Assembly: GCF_013387485.1 (NCBI RefSeq)
Contig: NZ_JABBXB010000001.1
Location: forward strand, 764,001-828,000
DNA length: 64,000 nucleotides
Origin: Stenotrophomonas sp. SAM-B
Lineage (GTDB): Bacteria > Pseudomonadota > Gammaproteobacteria > Xanthomonadales > Xanthomonadaceae
Direction: 5' to 3'
Shown here: piece by piece, positions 44,566-55,298 of the stretch
Numbering within the stretch: position 1 is the first letter of the stretch
Layout: each line of letters opens with the position of its first letter
Program-made: the position numbers and the translations under genes
The notes under the pieces: model-generated
Seen by the model: the letters and a program-made list of their open reading frames with translations, nothing else
Told to the model about the DNA's origin: nothing
Databases searched by the model: none

Positions 44566-45023
44566 GCGCCGCCGCCTCGCTGCCGCTGCGCGATGTGCAG
44601 TTGCCGCCCTCACCGCCGTGGTGGCCGCCGGCGCCCGGGTGGTGGCTGGTGTTTGCGGCCCTAGCGCTGGTGGTGGCCGCGATCTGGGCCTGGCAGTGGC
44701 GTCGGCGGCGTACGCGCCAGCGGTGGCTGGCGTTGTTCGATGCCCAGGTGACCCAAGCCGGCTCGCCGGTCGCCGAGATCGCGGCGATCGCCGACCTGCT
44801 GCGCCGCGCGGCGCGCCAGCATCAACCCGGCGCCGAACGGCTGCAGGGCAGTGAATGGCTGGCCTTCCTGGATGAGAAGAACAGCCGCGCTTTCTCCGAT
44901 GGCGATGGCGCGCTGCTGCTCGACGGCAGCTACCGCCCAAGTGCCGACGCCGAAGCGGTGCAGCGTCTGCGCGTCCTTGCACGCCGCCGTTATCTGTCGC
45001 TGCTCACGGAGCGGCGCCGATGA
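44562..45023 (+). CDS. DUF4381 domain-containing protein
   Basis: 153 residues: an N-terminal Pro-rich segment, one membrane helix (WWLVFAALALVVAAIWAW) and a soluble helical domain (IAAIADLLRRAARQHQ, SEWLAFLDEK). DUF4381 is a standard member of Bat operons. Overlaps both neighbours by 4 bp. Confidence 0.88.
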   Translation: MSAAASLPLRDVQLPPSPPWWPPAPGWWLVFAALALVVAAIWAWQWRRRRTRQRWLALFDAQVTQAGSPVAEIAAIADLLRRAARQHQPGAERLQGSEWLAFLDEKNSRAFSDGDGALLLDGSYRPSADAEAVQRLRVLARRRYLSLLTERRR

Positions 45024-46027
45024 TCGCGATCACCCTGCCGACGTGGTTGAGCTGGCTCGACAGCCTGGCCTGGCCGTGGATGCTGCTGGCGCTGCCATTG
45101 CCGATCCTGATGCGCTGGTGGCCGTCACGGCCCGGCGCGGGCGCCGCACTGCGCGTGCCCTACGCGGCCGATCAACTGCAGTCGCTGGGCGCTGCCGCGG
45201 GCGGTGCGGGCCCACGCCTGGGCCGCGCGCTGCTGTGGCTGGCGTGGGCCTGCCTGTGCGTGGCGGCTGCGCGACCGCAGCAGCTCGGTGACGCGGTGAC
45301 ACCGCCGCAGCAGGGCCGCCAGATGATGCTCGCGGTGGACGTGTCAGGCAGCATGAGCGAGGCGGACATGATGCTCGGCAACCAGGTGGTCGAGCGACTG
45401 ACCGCGGCCAAGGCCGTGCTTGCCGACTTCCTTGATCGTCGCGTCGGTGATCGCGTCGGCCTGCTGATCTTCGGCGAGCGCGCCTACACGTTGACCCCGT
45501 TGACCGCCGACCTCACCAGCGTGCGCGATCAGCTGCGCGACAGCGTGGTCGGCCTGGCCGGGCGCGAGACCGCGATCGGCGACGCGATCGCGCTGGCGGT
45601 CAAGCGCCTGCGCGAACAACCCGAAGGCCAGCGCGTGCTGATCCTGCTGACCGACGGCGTCAGCAACGCCGGTGTGCTCGAACCGCTGCGTGCGGCCGAA
45701 CTGGCCCAGGCCGAAGGGGTCCGCGTCTACACCGTGGCGTTTGGCGGCGACGGCGGCATCAGCCTGTTCGGCGTGCAGATCGCGCCCGGCGAAGATCCGG
45801 TCGACGAAGCCACGTTGAACAAGATCGCCGAGCTCACCGGCGGCCGCTCTTTCCGGGCGCGCAATACCGATGAGCTTGCCGGCATCTACGCCGAGCTGGA
45901 ACGCCTGGAGCCGGTCAGGTCGGCCGGGCCGGCAGTGCGGCCGCGGATCGAGCGTTACGCAGTGCCGCTGGCGTTGGCACTGCTGCTGGCCGGACTGGCG
46001 TGGCTGTTGCCGAGGCGCTGGACATGA
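45020..46027 (+). CDS. VWA domain-containing protein (BatA)
   Basis: 335 residues: N-terminal membrane helices (LAWPWMLLALPLPILM, ALLWLAWACLCVAAA), a von Willebrand A domain with intact MIDAS motif DVSGSMS, the RVLILLTDGVSNAG strand and Thr/Asp ligands, and a C-terminal membrane helix (VPLALALLLAGLAWLL). Matches BatA of Bacteroides aerotolerance operons and its proteobacterial relatives. Overlaps the next gene by ATGA. Confidence 0.9.
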   Translation: MIAITLPTWLSWLDSLAWPWMLLALPLPILMRWWPSRPGAGAALRVPYAADQLQSLGAAAGGAGPRLGRALLWLAWACLCVAAARPQQLGDAVTPPQQGRQMMLAVDVSGSMSEADMMLGNQVVERLTAAKAVLADFLDRRVGDRVGLLIFGERAYTLTPLTADLTSVRDQLRDSVVGLAGRETAIGDAIALAVKRLREQPEGQRVLILLTDGVSNAGVLEPLRAAELAQAEGVRVYTVAFGGDGGISLFGVQIAPGEDPVDEATLNKIAELTGGRSFRARNTDELAGIYAELERLEPVRSAGPAVRPRIERYAVPLALALLLAGLAWLLPRRWT

Positions 46028-47775
46028 CCGCAAGCTGGAACGCCCTGCATTTCATCCGTCCCGATGCGTTGTGGGCGCTGCTCGTGCTGCCGCTGCTGGT
46101 GGCGATCTGGTGGCTGCGCCGGCGTCGCGCCAATGTCTGGCGCCAGACGGTGGATGCGCATCTGCTGCGCCATCTCCTGGTAGGCCGCGACCGTCGCGCC
46201 TGGGGTGGGCTGCTCCTGTTGCTGCTGGGCACGGCCATCGCGATCGTGGCGCTGGCCGGCCCCTCATGGCGGCAAGTCGCACAGCCGTTGTGGCAGACGC
46301 CGTCGCCGCTGGTGGTCGCACTGGACCTGTCCTCGCGGGTCACCGCGACGGATCTGCCGCCGTCGCGCCTGCTGCAGGCACGCGCGAAGCTCGCCACGCT
46401 GCTGCGCGAGCGCCAGGGTGGCGAAGTCGCCCTGCTGGTGTACGCCGACGATGCCTATACCGTGGCGCCATTGACCGACGACATGGCCAATGTCGCGCTG
46501 TACCTGGATGCGTTGGCCCCCGATGTGATGCCCCGCGATGGCCAGCGCGCCGACCGCGCGCTGGAAACGGCAGTCAAGTTGCTGCAGCAGTCCGGCGCGC
46601 GCGGCGGCGACATCCTCCTGCTCACCGACCGCGCCGATGCCGATGCCGAACAGGCGGCAGCCGCGGCACGCGCGCAGGGCTTCGTGGTCTCCGTGCTCGG
46701 GCTGGGTACGCCGCAGGGCGCGGCCTATCGCAACCGCGAGGGTCAGATCGTCCCGGCGCGCCTGGAGGAGGGCTCGCTGCGCAGCGTCGCCAGCCGCGGT
46801 GGCGGTCGCTATGCGCGCGTGGCCAGCGATGACAAGGACCTCGCCGCGCTCGACGTGTTGACCCCGCGCGTCAGTGCCGATGACAGCCGTGAAGGGCAGG
46901 GCCGCACCTGGCGCGATGAAGGCTTCTGGCTGCTGCCGCCGCTGATGCTGCTGGCGCTGTTCGCGTTCCGTCGGCGCGGGGCCCTGGCGCTGCTGGTGAT
47001 GATCGCAGCGCTGCCGATGGCGATGCCGATGCCGGCGCACGCCGCCGAAGGCACATGGTGGCAACGCGCCGACCAGCTCGATCAGCAACGCCTGTCCACC
47101 GGGGTGGATGCGTACCGCAAAGGCGATTTCAAGGCCGCGCAGCAGCAGTTCGAGGGCATCGATACCGATGCCGGCTGGTACAACCTGGGCAACGCGCTGG
47201 CGCGCCAGGGACAGTACGATGCCGCCATCGAGGCCTACGACCGCGCGCTCAAGAAGCACCCGGGCATGGCCGATGCGGTCGCCAATCGCGCGGCAGTCGA
47301 TGCCGCCCGCAAGCGCAGACCGCCGCAGAACAACGACCAGAACAACGATCAGAAAGACGGGAAGCAACCGCCATCCGACACGTCCGACCCCGGCAAGAAC
47401 CCGGGCCAGGGCCAGAGCGGTGACGCTGCGCCACCGCAGGACAAGAGCCAGCAGGGCCAGTCACCGCCGCCCACGTCCGGTGAGCCGAAGGACGGCCAGT
47501 CCAAGGACGGGAAGTCGCCGCCGCAGGCCGCCGACAGCCAGGCGCAGGCCGAGGCCGACGCCGCCCAGCGCGAACGCATGCAGCAGGCCATGCAGCGCCA
47601 GGGGCAGGGCGACGGCAACGACAAGGCGCAGGGCAAGGTCAGCGGCACGCCGCAGCAGCGCGAGCAGCAGCAGGCGGTCGAAGCCTGGATGCGCCGCGTG
47701 CCGGATGACCCGGGCAGCCTGCTGCGGGCCAAGTTCCAGCTGGAAAACGAACGCAGGAAACGGGAAGGGCGATGA
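46024..47775 (+). CDS. VWA and TPR domain protein (BatB/BatC fusion)
   Basis: 583 residues: membrane helices, a VWA domain, more membrane helices, a TPR-containing periplasmic part (GWYNLGNALARQGQYDAAIEAYDRALKKHPGMADA) and a long Gln/Pro/Ser/Lys-rich tail. It therefore joins the BatB VWA and BatC TPR modules in one chain. The MIDAS motif of the VWA domain reads DLSSR instead of DxSxS, so metal binding may be lost. ATG 46024 overlaps batA; the next gene overlaps by ATGA. Confidence 0.9.
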   Translation: MTASWNALHFIRPDALWALLVLPLLVAIWWLRRRRANVWRQTVDAHLLRHLLVGRDRRAWGGLLLLLLGTAIAIVALAGPSWRQVAQPLWQTPSPLVVALDLSSRVTATDLPPSRLLQARAKLATLLRERQGGEVALLVYADDAYTVAPLTDDMANVALYLDALAPDVMPRDGQRADRALETAVKLLQQSGARGGDILLLTDRADADAEQAAAAARAQGFVVSVLGLGTPQGAAYRNREGQIVPARLEEGSLRSVASRGGGRYARVASDDKDLAALDVLTPRVSADDSREGQGRTWRDEGFWLLPPLMLLALFAFRRRGALALLVMIAALPMAMPMPAHAAEGTWWQRADQLDQQRLSTGVDAYRKGDFKAAQQQFEGIDTDAGWYNLGNALARQGQYDAAIEAYDRALKKHPGMADAVANRAAVDAARKRRPPQNNDQNNDQKDGKQPPSDTSDPGKNPGQGQSGDAAPPQDKSQQGQSPPPTSGEPKDGQSKDGKSPPQAADSQAQAEADAAQRERMQQAMQRQGQGDGNDKAQGKVSGTPQQREQQQAVEAWMRRVPDDPGSLLRAKFQLENERRKREGR

Positions 47776-49475
47776 CACATTCCACGATACAGCGCTGGTT
47801 GCGCGCCGGGCTCGCCCTGCTGCTGTGCGCGAGCATGGCCGCGCACGCGCAGACCCGCGCGTGGCTCGACCGCGAGCAGATCACCGACGGCGACACGGTC
47901 ACCCTCAACATCGAATCCGATGCCGGTGGCGGTGCACCGGACTACGCGCCGCTGCGGGCCGATTTCGACCTCAGCAGCCAGACCAGCAGCCGCCAGATGC
48001 AGTGGAGTAACGGCGCGACGACCTCGCGCGCGCTGTATGCCGTCGCACTCACCCCGAAGCGCGTCGGCACCCTGCAGATTCCGGCGCTGCAGGTCGGCAG
48101 CAGCCGGACCCAGCCGCTGACCCTGCAGGTCGGCGCCAGCACCGCGTCCGCGCCGGCGGCGGCCGCGGGCAATGCCGCCGTGTTCCTGGAAACCGAGGTC
48201 GACGATTCCTCGCCGTATGTGCAGCAGAGCGTCGGCGTGGTGGTGCGCCTGTTCTACGCCGCACAGCTGCTCAGTGGTGAATTGGTGCTCGATACGCCTG
48301 CCGGTGCGTCATTGCAGCGCGTCGGCGAAGACCGCACCCAGGTGCGCGAGGTCAACGGCCGCCGCTACAACGTGGTGGAGCGGCGCTTCCTGCTGATCCC
48401 CGAGCGCAGCGGTCCTCTGGCGCTGCCGGCGGCGCAGTTCAACGGGCGCAGCGCGGGCGGCTTCTTCGATGACATGTTCGGCGGCGATGGCCGCCTGCGC
48501 GCGGCCTCCGCGCCGCGCACCCTGCAGGTCCAGGCGCAACCGGCCTCGGCACCGCAACCGTGGCTGCCGCTGCATGGGCTGCGCCTGCGCTATACCGCTG
48601 CGCCCACCACCGGCCGTGCCGGTGAAGCGGCCACCGTGGTGGTGGAGGCCGTGGCCGAGGGCGCGACCAAGGCGCAGTTCCCGGAACTTCCAGTGCCCGA
48701 CGTGGGCCCGGGCGCCCAGGTATTCGCCGAGCCGCCGCAGTTCGATGAAACCTTCAATGGCAGCACGCCGCAGCTCACGCTGACCCGTCGCTTCGCGATC
48801 GTGCCGCGCCAGACCGGGTCGCTGACCGTCCCGGGCCTGCGCATGGCGTGGTGGGACGTGGCGGCCGGCCAGGCGCGCACGGCCAGCCTGCCGGACCTGC
48901 GGCTGGCGATCACTGCCGGTGTGGCCGGCAGCGCCACGCCGACCCTGCCGGTGGACACCACCTCGGCGCTGCCGGGCGAACCGGCGGCCGCCTCCCCGGA
49001 CCTGCAGCTGGCACCGACGCAGGCCGCAGCGCGCCCGTGGGGCTGGATCGCGCTGTCGGCCGGCCTGGCGGTGCTGTGGCTGCTGACCCTCGCCTGGGGC
49101 TGGCGCCGACGCGCTCGTCCGCGGGTCGTGCGGGGCGGCGAGGGCACGGCGTCCTTGGCTCCATCAGCGGGCACGTACACCCGCGCCGACCTGCGCCGGG
49201 CCATGGAAGCCGGTGGGTTCGACGAGATCATCGTCGTGCTGGCCGGGATGGGCGGTGTGCAGACCCTGGAGCAGGTGCTGGAGCGCCTCGACGACGCTCA
49301 ACAGCGCGACACGTTGATCCGGATGCAGCAGGTCCGCTGGGGCGGGCAGGGCGGCGATGTCGGCGAGGCGCGGCAGGCGCTGCGGCGGGCCTTCCATGAC
49401 GGACCGCACTGGCGGGCGTCTGCGGCCGCAACCGACAATGGTCTCGCGCCGTTGTACCCGCCTGCGCATTCATAA
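47772..49475 (+). CDS. BatD family protein
   Basis: 567 residues. Signal peptide (AGLALLLCASMAAHAQ), then tandem Ig-like beta-sandwich domains of BatD (RAWLDREQITDGDTVTLNIE, QTSSRQMQWSNGATTSRALY, LPVPDVGPGAQVFAEPP), a C-terminal membrane helix (WIALSAGLAVLWLLTLAWGW) and a cytoplasmic helical tail. Last gene of the Bat operon; probably periplasmic and inner-membrane anchored. Confidence 0.9.
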   Translation: MTHSTIQRWLRAGLALLLCASMAAHAQTRAWLDREQITDGDTVTLNIESDAGGGAPDYAPLRADFDLSSQTSSRQMQWSNGATTSRALYAVALTPKRVGTLQIPALQVGSSRTQPLTLQVGASTASAPAAAAGNAAVFLETEVDDSSPYVQQSVGVVVRLFYAAQLLSGELVLDTPAGASLQRVGEDRTQVREVNGRRYNVVERRFLLIPERSGPLALPAAQFNGRSAGGFFDDMFGGDGRLRAASAPRTLQVQAQPASAPQPWLPLHGLRLRYTAAPTTGRAGEAATVVVEAVAEGATKAQFPELPVPDVGPGAQVFAEPPQFDETFNGSTPQLTLTRRFAIVPRQTGSLTVPGLRMAWWDVAAGQARTASLPDLRLAITAGVAGSATPTLPVDTTSALPGEPAAASPDLQLAPTQAAARPWGWIALSAGLAVLWLLTLAWGWRRRARPRVVRGGEGTASLAPSAGTYTRADLRRAMEAGGFDEIIVVLAGMGGVQTLEQVLERLDDAQQRDTLIRMQQVRWGGQGGDVGEARQALRRAFHDGPHWRASAAATDNGLAPLYPPAHS

Positions 49476-49542
49476 AAAGGCGTGTCGGTCAGGGCGGCCG
49501 GCTTTGCTAAGCTGATTTCATTTTTTCGAGGAACGCCGCTCC

Positions 49543-50892
49543 ATGACTGAGGCCGCAACGACCCGGCAGAAACTGCCTTTGCACTGGAAAATGGGCATCG
49601 GCTTCATCATCGGCCTGGTCCTCGGGCTGACCGTCCATGCACTCGGTGGCAGCATCGACGGCCTGCATACCGGTGCCAAGTGGGTGATGGATTACATCAC
49701 CACCCCGGCCTCGGGCCTGTTCCTCAATCTGATCTTCATGCTGATCGTGCCGCTGATCTTCTCGGCGCTGATCATGGGCGTGTCGGAGATGGGTGACATC
49801 CGCGCCCTCGGCCGCATCGGCTGGAAGACCCTGGCCTACACGATCCTGCTCTCCGGCATCGCCGTGGGCATCGGCCTGGTGCTGGTCAACGTGCTCAAGC
49901 CGGGCGTGGGCGTGGACCCGGTCGTGGCCGCGCAGATGCTCACCGAGAATGCCGAGCGCAGCAAGGAAATCGTCGCCGGCATCCATGGCGTGCCAAAGGG
50001 CATGGACATGCTGCTGTCGATCGTGCCGAGCAACGTGGTCGAGGCGGCCTCCAGCAACGGCGCGATCCTCTCGCTGATGTTCTTCGCGTTGATGTTCGGC
50101 ATCGGCATGGTGCTGACCGATGAGGCGAAGGTCGCCCCGCTGCGTCGCGCCATCGAAGGCATCTTCGAAATCTCGATGACCCTGATCAACCTGGTCATCC
50201 GGCTGGCCCCGTACGCGGTGGCCTGCTTCATGTTCAACCTGGCGGCCCTGTTCGGCTTCGAGCTGATCATCCGCCTGGGCGCCTACGTGGGCGTGGTGGT
50301 GCTGGCGCTTGGGCTGCACATGGTGGTGACCTACGGCGTCGCCGTGTGGCTGTCCGGCCGTTCGCCGCTGGCGTTCTTCCGCGATACCCAGGAAGCCACC
50401 GTGATGGCCTTCTCGACCGCCTCCAGCAACGCCACCCTGCCGACCGCGCTGCGCGTGGCCGACCAGATGGGCCTGCCGCAGAAGGTGTCGCGCTTCGTGC
50501 TGACCGTGGGTGCGACCGCCAACCAGAACGGCACCGCGCTGTTCGAGGGCGTGACCGTGATCTTCCTGGCGCAGTTCTTCGGGGTGGACCTGAGCATCGG
50601 CCAGCAGATCATGGTGATGGCGGTCTGCATCCTGGGCGGCATCGGCACCGCCGGCGTGCCCTCCGGCTCGCTGCCGGTGGTGGCGATGATCTGCGCCATG
50701 GTCGGCGTGAATCCGCTGGGCATCGGCCTGATCCTGGGCGTGAACCACTTCCTGGACATGTGCCGTACCGCGCTGAACGTGACCGGCGATCTGGCCCTGA
50801 CCACCCTGGTGGCCAAGGGCGAGGTGGACGAGGGCCCGGTCGTGGCCGCAGTGGCCCCGGCCTCGGCACCCGCTCCGGCCCCGCGCGACTGA
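49543..50892 (+). CDS. Dicarboxylate/amino acid:cation symporter (DAACS)
   Basis: 449-residue multi-spanning transporter of the GltP/DctA family. Eight-TM fold with hairpins is visible through [37 protein letters not shown], the hairpin serine-rich [18 protein letters not shown], the NMDGT-like [14 protein letters not shown] and [17 protein letters not shown]. It imports dicarboxylates or acidic amino acids with Na+ or H+; the exact substrate is not clear from sequence. A terminator follows. Confidence 0.9.
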   Translation: MTEAATTRQKLPLHWKMGIGFIIGLVLGLTVHALGGSIDGLHTGAKWVMDYITTPASGLFLNLIFMLIVPLIFSALIMGVSEMGDIRALGRIGWKTLAYTILLSGIAVGIGLVLVNVLKPGVGVDPVVAAQMLTENAERSKEIVAGIHGVPKGMDMLLSIVPSNVVEAASSNGAILSLMFFALMFGIGMVLTDEAKVAPLRRAIEGIFEISMTLINLVIRLAPYAVACFMFNLAALFGFELIIRLGAYVGVVVLALGLHMVVTYGVAVWLSGRSPLAFFRDTQEATVMAFSTASSNATLPTALRVADQMGLPQKVSRFVLTVGATANQNGTALFEGVTVIFLAQFFGVDLSIGQQIMVMAVCILGGIGTAGVPSGSLPVVAMICAMVGVNPLGIGLILGVNHFLDMCRTALNVTGDLALTTLVAKGEVDEGPVVAAVAPASAPAPAPRD

Positions 50893-50917
50893 GCCTGCGC
50901 AGGCCTGCGGGTTCCCG

Positions 50918-50947
50918 ACGCCCCGCCTTGTGCGGGGCGTTGTCGTT
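50918..50947 (+). terminator. Terminator after the symporter
   Basis: ACGCCCCGC-CTTGT-GCGGGGCGT then TGTCGTT. Confidence 0.8.
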
Positions 50948-50969
50948 AAGGGCCTGGCCTGTCTCCGGC

Positions 50970-50998
50970 CTGACCCCGCCGATCACCTGTGGGACAAT
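50970..50998 (+). promoter_or_regulatory. Promoter of tkt
   Basis: -35 CTGACC (50970-50975), 17-bp spacer, -10 GACAAT (50993-50998), about 45 bp before the tkt ATG. Confidence 0.55.
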
Positions 50999-51043
50999 GG
51001 GCTGCCCGCAGCTCCGCGGGAGCCTCCCGACTCCGACAGAACC

Positions 51044-53053
51044 ATGACGCAGCCTACCCGCCGCCAGTTGGCCAATGCCATCCGCTTCCTCGCCGCTGAT
51101 GCGGTCGAAACCGCCAAGTCCGGTCATCCCGGCATGCCGATGGGCATGGCCGACATCGCCGAAGTGCTCTGGAACGACTACCTCCGTCACAACCCGAAGA
51201 ATCCGAAGTGGTTCAACCGCGACCGCTTCGTGCTGTCCAACGGCCACGGCTCGATGCTGCAGTACGCGCTGCTGCACCTGAGCGGCTACGACCTGCCGAT
51301 CGAGCAGCTCAAGCAGTTCCGCCAGCTGGGCAGCAAGACCGCCGGCCATCCGGAACACCATGAAACCCCCGGCGTGGAGACGACCACCGGTCCGCTGGGT
51401 CAGGGTCTGGCCAATGCCGTGGGCTTCGCCCTGGCCGAGAAGCTGCTGGCACAGCGCTACAACCGCCCGGAACACGAGATCGTCGACCACCGCACCTGGG
51501 TGTTCCTGGGCGATGGCTGCCTGATGGAAGGCATCTCGCATGAAGCCGCCTCGCTGGCCGGCACCTGGGGCCTGTCCAAGCTGGTCTGCTTCTGGGACGA
51601 CAACCACATCTCCATCGACGGCAACACCGATGGCTGGTTCACCGACAACACCCCCGAGCGTTTCGAGGCCTATGGCTGGAACGTGGTGCGCGGCGTCGAT
51701 GGCCACGATCCGGAGAGCATCAAGTCCGCCATCGACAGCGCGCTGTCGCAGTTCGACAAGCCGACCCTGATCTGCTGCCGCACCACGATCGGTTTCGGCT
51801 CGCCGAACAAGGCCGGCAAGGAATCCAGCCACGGCGCCCCGCTGGGCAAGGACGAGCTGGAAGCGACCCGCAAGCAGCTGGGCTGGCCGTACGGCCCGTT
51901 CGAGATTCCGGAAGAGATCTACGCCGGCTGGCGTGCCGGCGGTACCGGCACCCTGCGCCAGGCCGAATGGGAGCAGCAGTTCGACAAGTACGCGGCGCAG
52001 TACCCGGCCGAAGCCGATGAGCTGATCCGTCGTTCGCACGGCGAGCTGCCGGCCGACTTCGTTGCCAAGGCCGATGCCTACATCGCCCAGGTCCAGGCCG
52101 ACGGCCAGACCATCGCCTCGCGCAAGGCCTCGCAGCTGGCGATCGAAGCGTTCGCGCCGCTGCTGCCGGAACTGGTGGGCGGTTCGGCCGATCTGGCGCA
52201 CTCCAACCTGACCCTGTGGAAGGCCAGCAAGTCGGTCGCCACCGACGACCCGAACGCCAACTACGTCTATTACGGCGTGCGCGAGTTCGGCATGACCGCG
52301 ATCGCCAACGGCCTGGCCCTGCATGGCGGTTTCATCCCGTTCGACGCCACCTTCCTGGTATTCAGCGATTACGCCCGCAACGGCGTGCGCATGAGCGCGC
52401 TGATCCCGGCCCACGCGATCCACGTGTACACCCACGATTCGATCGGCCTCGGCGAAGACGGCCCGACCCACCAGCCGGTGGAGCACCTGGCCTCGCTGCG
52501 CTACATCCCGAACAACGATGTGTGGCGTCCGTGCGATGCGGTCGAATCGGCGGTCAGCTGGAAGTCGGCGCTCACCCGCAAGGACGGTCCGAGCTGCCTG
52601 GTGTTCAGCCGCCAGAACCTGCCGCACCAGCCGCGCAGCACCGAGCAGGTCGCCCAGATCGCGCGCGGTGGCTACGTGCTGGCCGACGCCGAAGGCGGCG
52701 TGCCGGACGTGATCCTGATCGGCACCGGTTCGGAAGTGGGCCTGGCCGTGACCGCCAAGGCGGAACTGGATGCCGCCGGCATCAAGACCCGCGTGGTGTC
52801 GATGCCGTCGACCGACGTGTTCGAGCGCCAGGATGCGGCGTACCGCGAGTCCGTGCTGCCCAACGCCGTGCGCAACCGCGTGGCCGTGGAAGCCGGCGTC
52901 ACCGGTTTCTGGCGCCAGTACGTCGGCCTGGACGGTGCGGTGGTGGGTATCGACACCTTCGGTGCCTCGGCACCGGCGGAGGCGCTGTACAAGCACTTCG
53001 GCATCACCGCCGAGCACGTCGTGGCCGCGGCCAAGGCGCAGCTGGCGAACTGA
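51044..53053 (+). CDS. tkt: Transketolase
   Basis: Thiamine-diphosphate enzyme moving two-carbon units in the pentose phosphate pathway. 669 residues. Motifs: [35 protein letters not shown], ThDP-binding [27 protein letters not shown] [11 protein letters not shown], and in the pyrimidine domain [38 protein letters not shown] 51044 is the family start. A strong terminator follows. Links with rpiA at 10 kb in the same pathway. Confidence 0.95.
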   Translation: MTQPTRRQLANAIRFLAADAVETAKSGHPGMPMGMADIAEVLWNDYLRHNPKNPKWFNRDRFVLSNGHGSMLQYALLHLSGYDLPIEQLKQFRQLGSKTAGHPEHHETPGVETTTGPLGQGLANAVGFALAEKLLAQRYNRPEHEIVDHRTWVFLGDGCLMEGISHEAASLAGTWGLSKLVCFWDDNHISIDGNTDGWFTDNTPERFEAYGWNVVRGVDGHDPESIKSAIDSALSQFDKPTLICCRTTIGFGSPNKAGKESSHGAPLGKDELEATRKQLGWPYGPFEIPEEIYAGWRAGGTGTLRQAEWEQQFDKYAAQYPAEADELIRRSHGELPADFVAKADAYIAQVQADGQTIASRKASQLAIEAFAPLLPELVGGSADLAHSNLTLWKASKSVATDDPNANYVYYGVREFGMTAIANGLALHGGFIPFDATFLVFSDYARNGVRMSALIPAHAIHVYTHDSIGLGEDGPTHQPVEHLASLRYIPNNDVWRPCDAVESAVSWKSALTRKDGPSCLVFSRQNLPHQPRSTEQVAQIARGGYVLADAEGGVPDVILIGTGSEVGLAVTAKAELDAAGIKTRVVSMPSTDVFERQDAAYRESVLPNAVRNRVAVEAGVTGFWRQYVGLDGAVVGIDTFGASAPAEALYKHFGITAEHVVAAAKAQLAN

Positions 53054-53089
53054 TCGCGGCGCCGGGCTCAGCCCGGCCGCTGCAACACG

Positions 53090-53120
53090 AAAGGCCGGGG
53101 ATATCCCCGGCCTTTTCGTT
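53090..53120 (+). terminator. Terminator after tkt
   Basis: AAAGGCCGGGG-ATAT-CCCCGGCCTTTT, followed by CGTTT. Confidence 0.9.
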
Positions 53121-53129
53121 TGTTGAGGG

Positions 53130-53156
53130 GTGGATCCACGCATGGCGTGGATCTAC
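53130..53156. repeat. SMAG/REP palindrome
   Basis: On the minus strand GTAGATCCACGCC-ATG-CGTGG followed by ATCCAC. It begins 1 bp after the TGA of the acetyl-CoA hydrolase gene. Confidence 0.85.
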
Positions 53157-53157
53157 A

Positions 53158-55110
53158 TCACACTGCCGCCGTGCGCGCCAATCCCAACCGCACCAACCGC
53201 GCCTCGATGCGTTCGCCGAACGTCTTCGGCGCTTCCAGTCCCATCCGCTGCAGATAGGCCTGATCGCCATCGCCGGCAGGTTGGGCCACCGCGGCCAGCA
53301 CCGTGCGCAGCTTCGCCATCGGCGTCTGCGTGTTCTGCTTCAGCCAGCCCAGCGCCTTGACCAGGTGCTGCTCGACCTCGGTGAAGTCGCTGCCCAGCGG
53401 ATAGTCCGGCAGCAGCCCGGACTGGCGGAACGGCGCCAGCGACGCACTGACCGCCGCGGCCGTGTTGCGCTGCCCATCGGCGGACGGAGTGAAACCGGTC
53501 GCCAGCTTCTTCGAGGCTTTCGCCTTGTCCAGCAACGCGGCCTGGAACTGCGCATCGGTGATCGCGGCCATCGCGATCACGCAGTCCTCGTCGGTCATGT
53601 TGCGCAGGTCGGCGATGCCGTACTCGTTGATGTAGAGATCGCGCAGGTGCCGGGGGATCGTGGTGTGTCCGTAGTTCCAGCGCACGTTGGACTGCAGCGT
53701 GCCCTTGTCCTCGCGGGTGGCGCGGAAGATCAGCGCACTGCGCGCGCCGGGCAGGGCATGCGCCATCGCCACGAAGTTGTACTGGCCGCCCACGCCGGAG
53801 ACCACGCGGCCGTCTTCGAGCGCATCGGAGACGGCGGCGCCGAGTGCGGTGGCCATCATGCAGGAGTTGAAGAAACGCGCATCGCGTCGCTGCATCCGCT
53901 CCAGCGTTTCATCGCCGCCGTAGAGCTGGTTGATCTCGCTGATCCGGCGCATGCCGATCGCGCTGCGCTCGTCATCGGGCAGGTCGCGCAGCCACTGGTA
54001 GAACTCCGGCGAGCCCAGGTAGAACGCGCCGTGCAGGTACTCGCCCTCGGCCTCGAGGGTGGCGTAATCGGTGGTCCAGGCGGTGCCGTTCTCGATCCGC
54101 TGCAGCAGCGCCAGATCGTCGTGCACCTTGCGCCGGATCACGCGGGTCTGGATCAGCCGGCGGAAGCCCTCGTTGAGCATTTCGCTGCAGCCGTACAGGC
54201 CGATCTCGAACGGCTCCAGGCCGCCGCATTCCAGCACGGTCGGGTGGCTGGCCAGGCCGGGATCCAGCGCCTGCAGGATCTGCCGGTAGCGGGCGTTGTC
54301 GGTATGCCGCAGCACCAGTGCATGGCTGAGCGCATCGGCCAGCGTACCGATGCCGATCTGCAGCGTGCCGCCATCGCGCACCAGCGTGCTGGCATACAGG
54401 CCGATCGCGTAGTCGGCATCGCTGACCGGCTGGCGCGGCAGGCCGAACAGCGCCGGATACGGCCCCGGTGGCGTGATCACCAGATCGAAGAACGACACGT
54501 CGACCGTGGCCGAACCGGCCAGGTAGGGCAGTTGCGGATCGATCTCGGCGATCATCAACGGGCGGGGCAACCCGCGCGCGACCATCGCATCCAGCGTGTC
54601 CTGGGTGATGTCGTTGTTGCATGACAGCGACAGTCGCCGATCATTCGCGCGCATCGCCACTTTCTGCACGATCGCGTGCGGCGCGCGCTGCGCCACCGCG
54701 TCGGCGGCGTGCGTGTAGTTCAGGCTGGTGTAGCTGCGCTGGGCCTGCGACGAGCCAAGCAGCGCGCCGGACTGCATGTAGAACTCTTCCACCTGCACAT
54801 GCGACGGCAGCTGGTCGCGCACCATCGCATCGGCGTAGGCCAGCCGCGGGAAATCCTCGCCGAAATGACGCTCGGCGAACGGCTTCATGAAGCGTGCCTC
54901 CAGCCCCGCACCCCCGCGCGGCGGATTCAGCGACAGCGCGGTATACAACTGCAGTGGCCGCGAAGCATCGTTTTCCACGCGTGCATACAGCGCGTTGAGC
55001 AGCCGGTGCGGCTTGCCCAATGCAAGCGGGGCGCCGATGCGCAGGGGGCCATCGACCCGCTGCAGCAGCCAGTCGACGGCGGCGTCCAGGTCGGTCAGGT
55101 GTTCGGTCAT
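53158..55110 (-). CDS. Acetyl-CoA hydrolase/transferase family protein
   Basis: 650 residues. The C-terminal acetyl-CoA hydrolase/transferase domain is clear (GRVVSGVGGQYNFVAMAHALPGARS, YINEYGIADLRNMTDEDCVIAM). The N-terminal half carries the partner fold (LLNALYARVENDASRPLQLYTALS, GCSEMLNEGFRRL). Such proteins transfer CoA between acetate and other acids or hydrolyse acetyl-CoA. It is longer than many relatives (about 430-550 residues); the extra length is at both ends. ATG 55110. No operon partner. Confidence 0.85.
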   Translation of the reverse strand: MTEHLTDLDAAVDWLLQRVDGPLRIGAPLALGKPHRLLNALYARVENDASRPLQLYTALSLNPPRGGAGLEARFMKPFAERHFGEDFPRLAYADAMVRDQLPSHVQVEEFYMQSGALLGSSQAQRSYTSLNYTHAADAVAQRAPHAIVQKVAMRANDRRLSLSCNNDITQDTLDAMVARGLPRPLMIAEIDPQLPYLAGSATVDVSFFDLVITPPGPYPALFGLPRQPVSDADYAIGLYASTLVRDGGTLQIGIGTLADALSHALVLRHTDNARYRQILQALDPGLASHPTVLECGGLEPFEIGLYGCSEMLNEGFRRLIQTRVIRRKVHDDLALLQRIENGTAWTTDYATLEAEGEYLHGAFYLGSPEFYQWLRDLPDDERSAIGMRRISEINQLYGGDETLERMQRRDARFFNSCMMATALGAAVSDALEDGRVVSGVGGQYNFVAMAHALPGARSALIFRATREDKGTLQSNVRWNYGHTTIPRHLRDLYINEYGIADLRNMTDEDCVIAMAAITDAQFQAALLDKAKASKKLATGFTPSADGQRNTAAAVSASLAPFRQSGLLPDYPLGSDFTEVEQHLVKALGWLKQNTQTPMAKLRTVLAAVAQPAGDGDQAYLQRMGLEAPKTFGERIEARLVRLGLARTAAV

Positions 55111-55269
55111 GCGGCGCTATCCTGCGAAATCATGCGGGTCATTACAGCATTTCCGGTTTGAACAGACGGCGACGCGAGACTTCATCGAGTTTTCGGTAGC
55201 GTCTCATCGAGGGCTCCGTGGGGCATGCGCCGATGCTGGCAGCGGCTGCATGAACCGGCTGTCGAAGGG

Positions 55270-55298
55270 TTGACACTCCCTTCGATTACGGGCGTAAT
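55270..55298 (+). promoter_or_regulatory. Promoter of the blaI-type operon
   Basis: Consensus -35 TTGACA (55270-55275), 17-bp spacer, -10 like CGTAAT (55293-55298). The first operator covers the -10. Confidence 0.75.
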
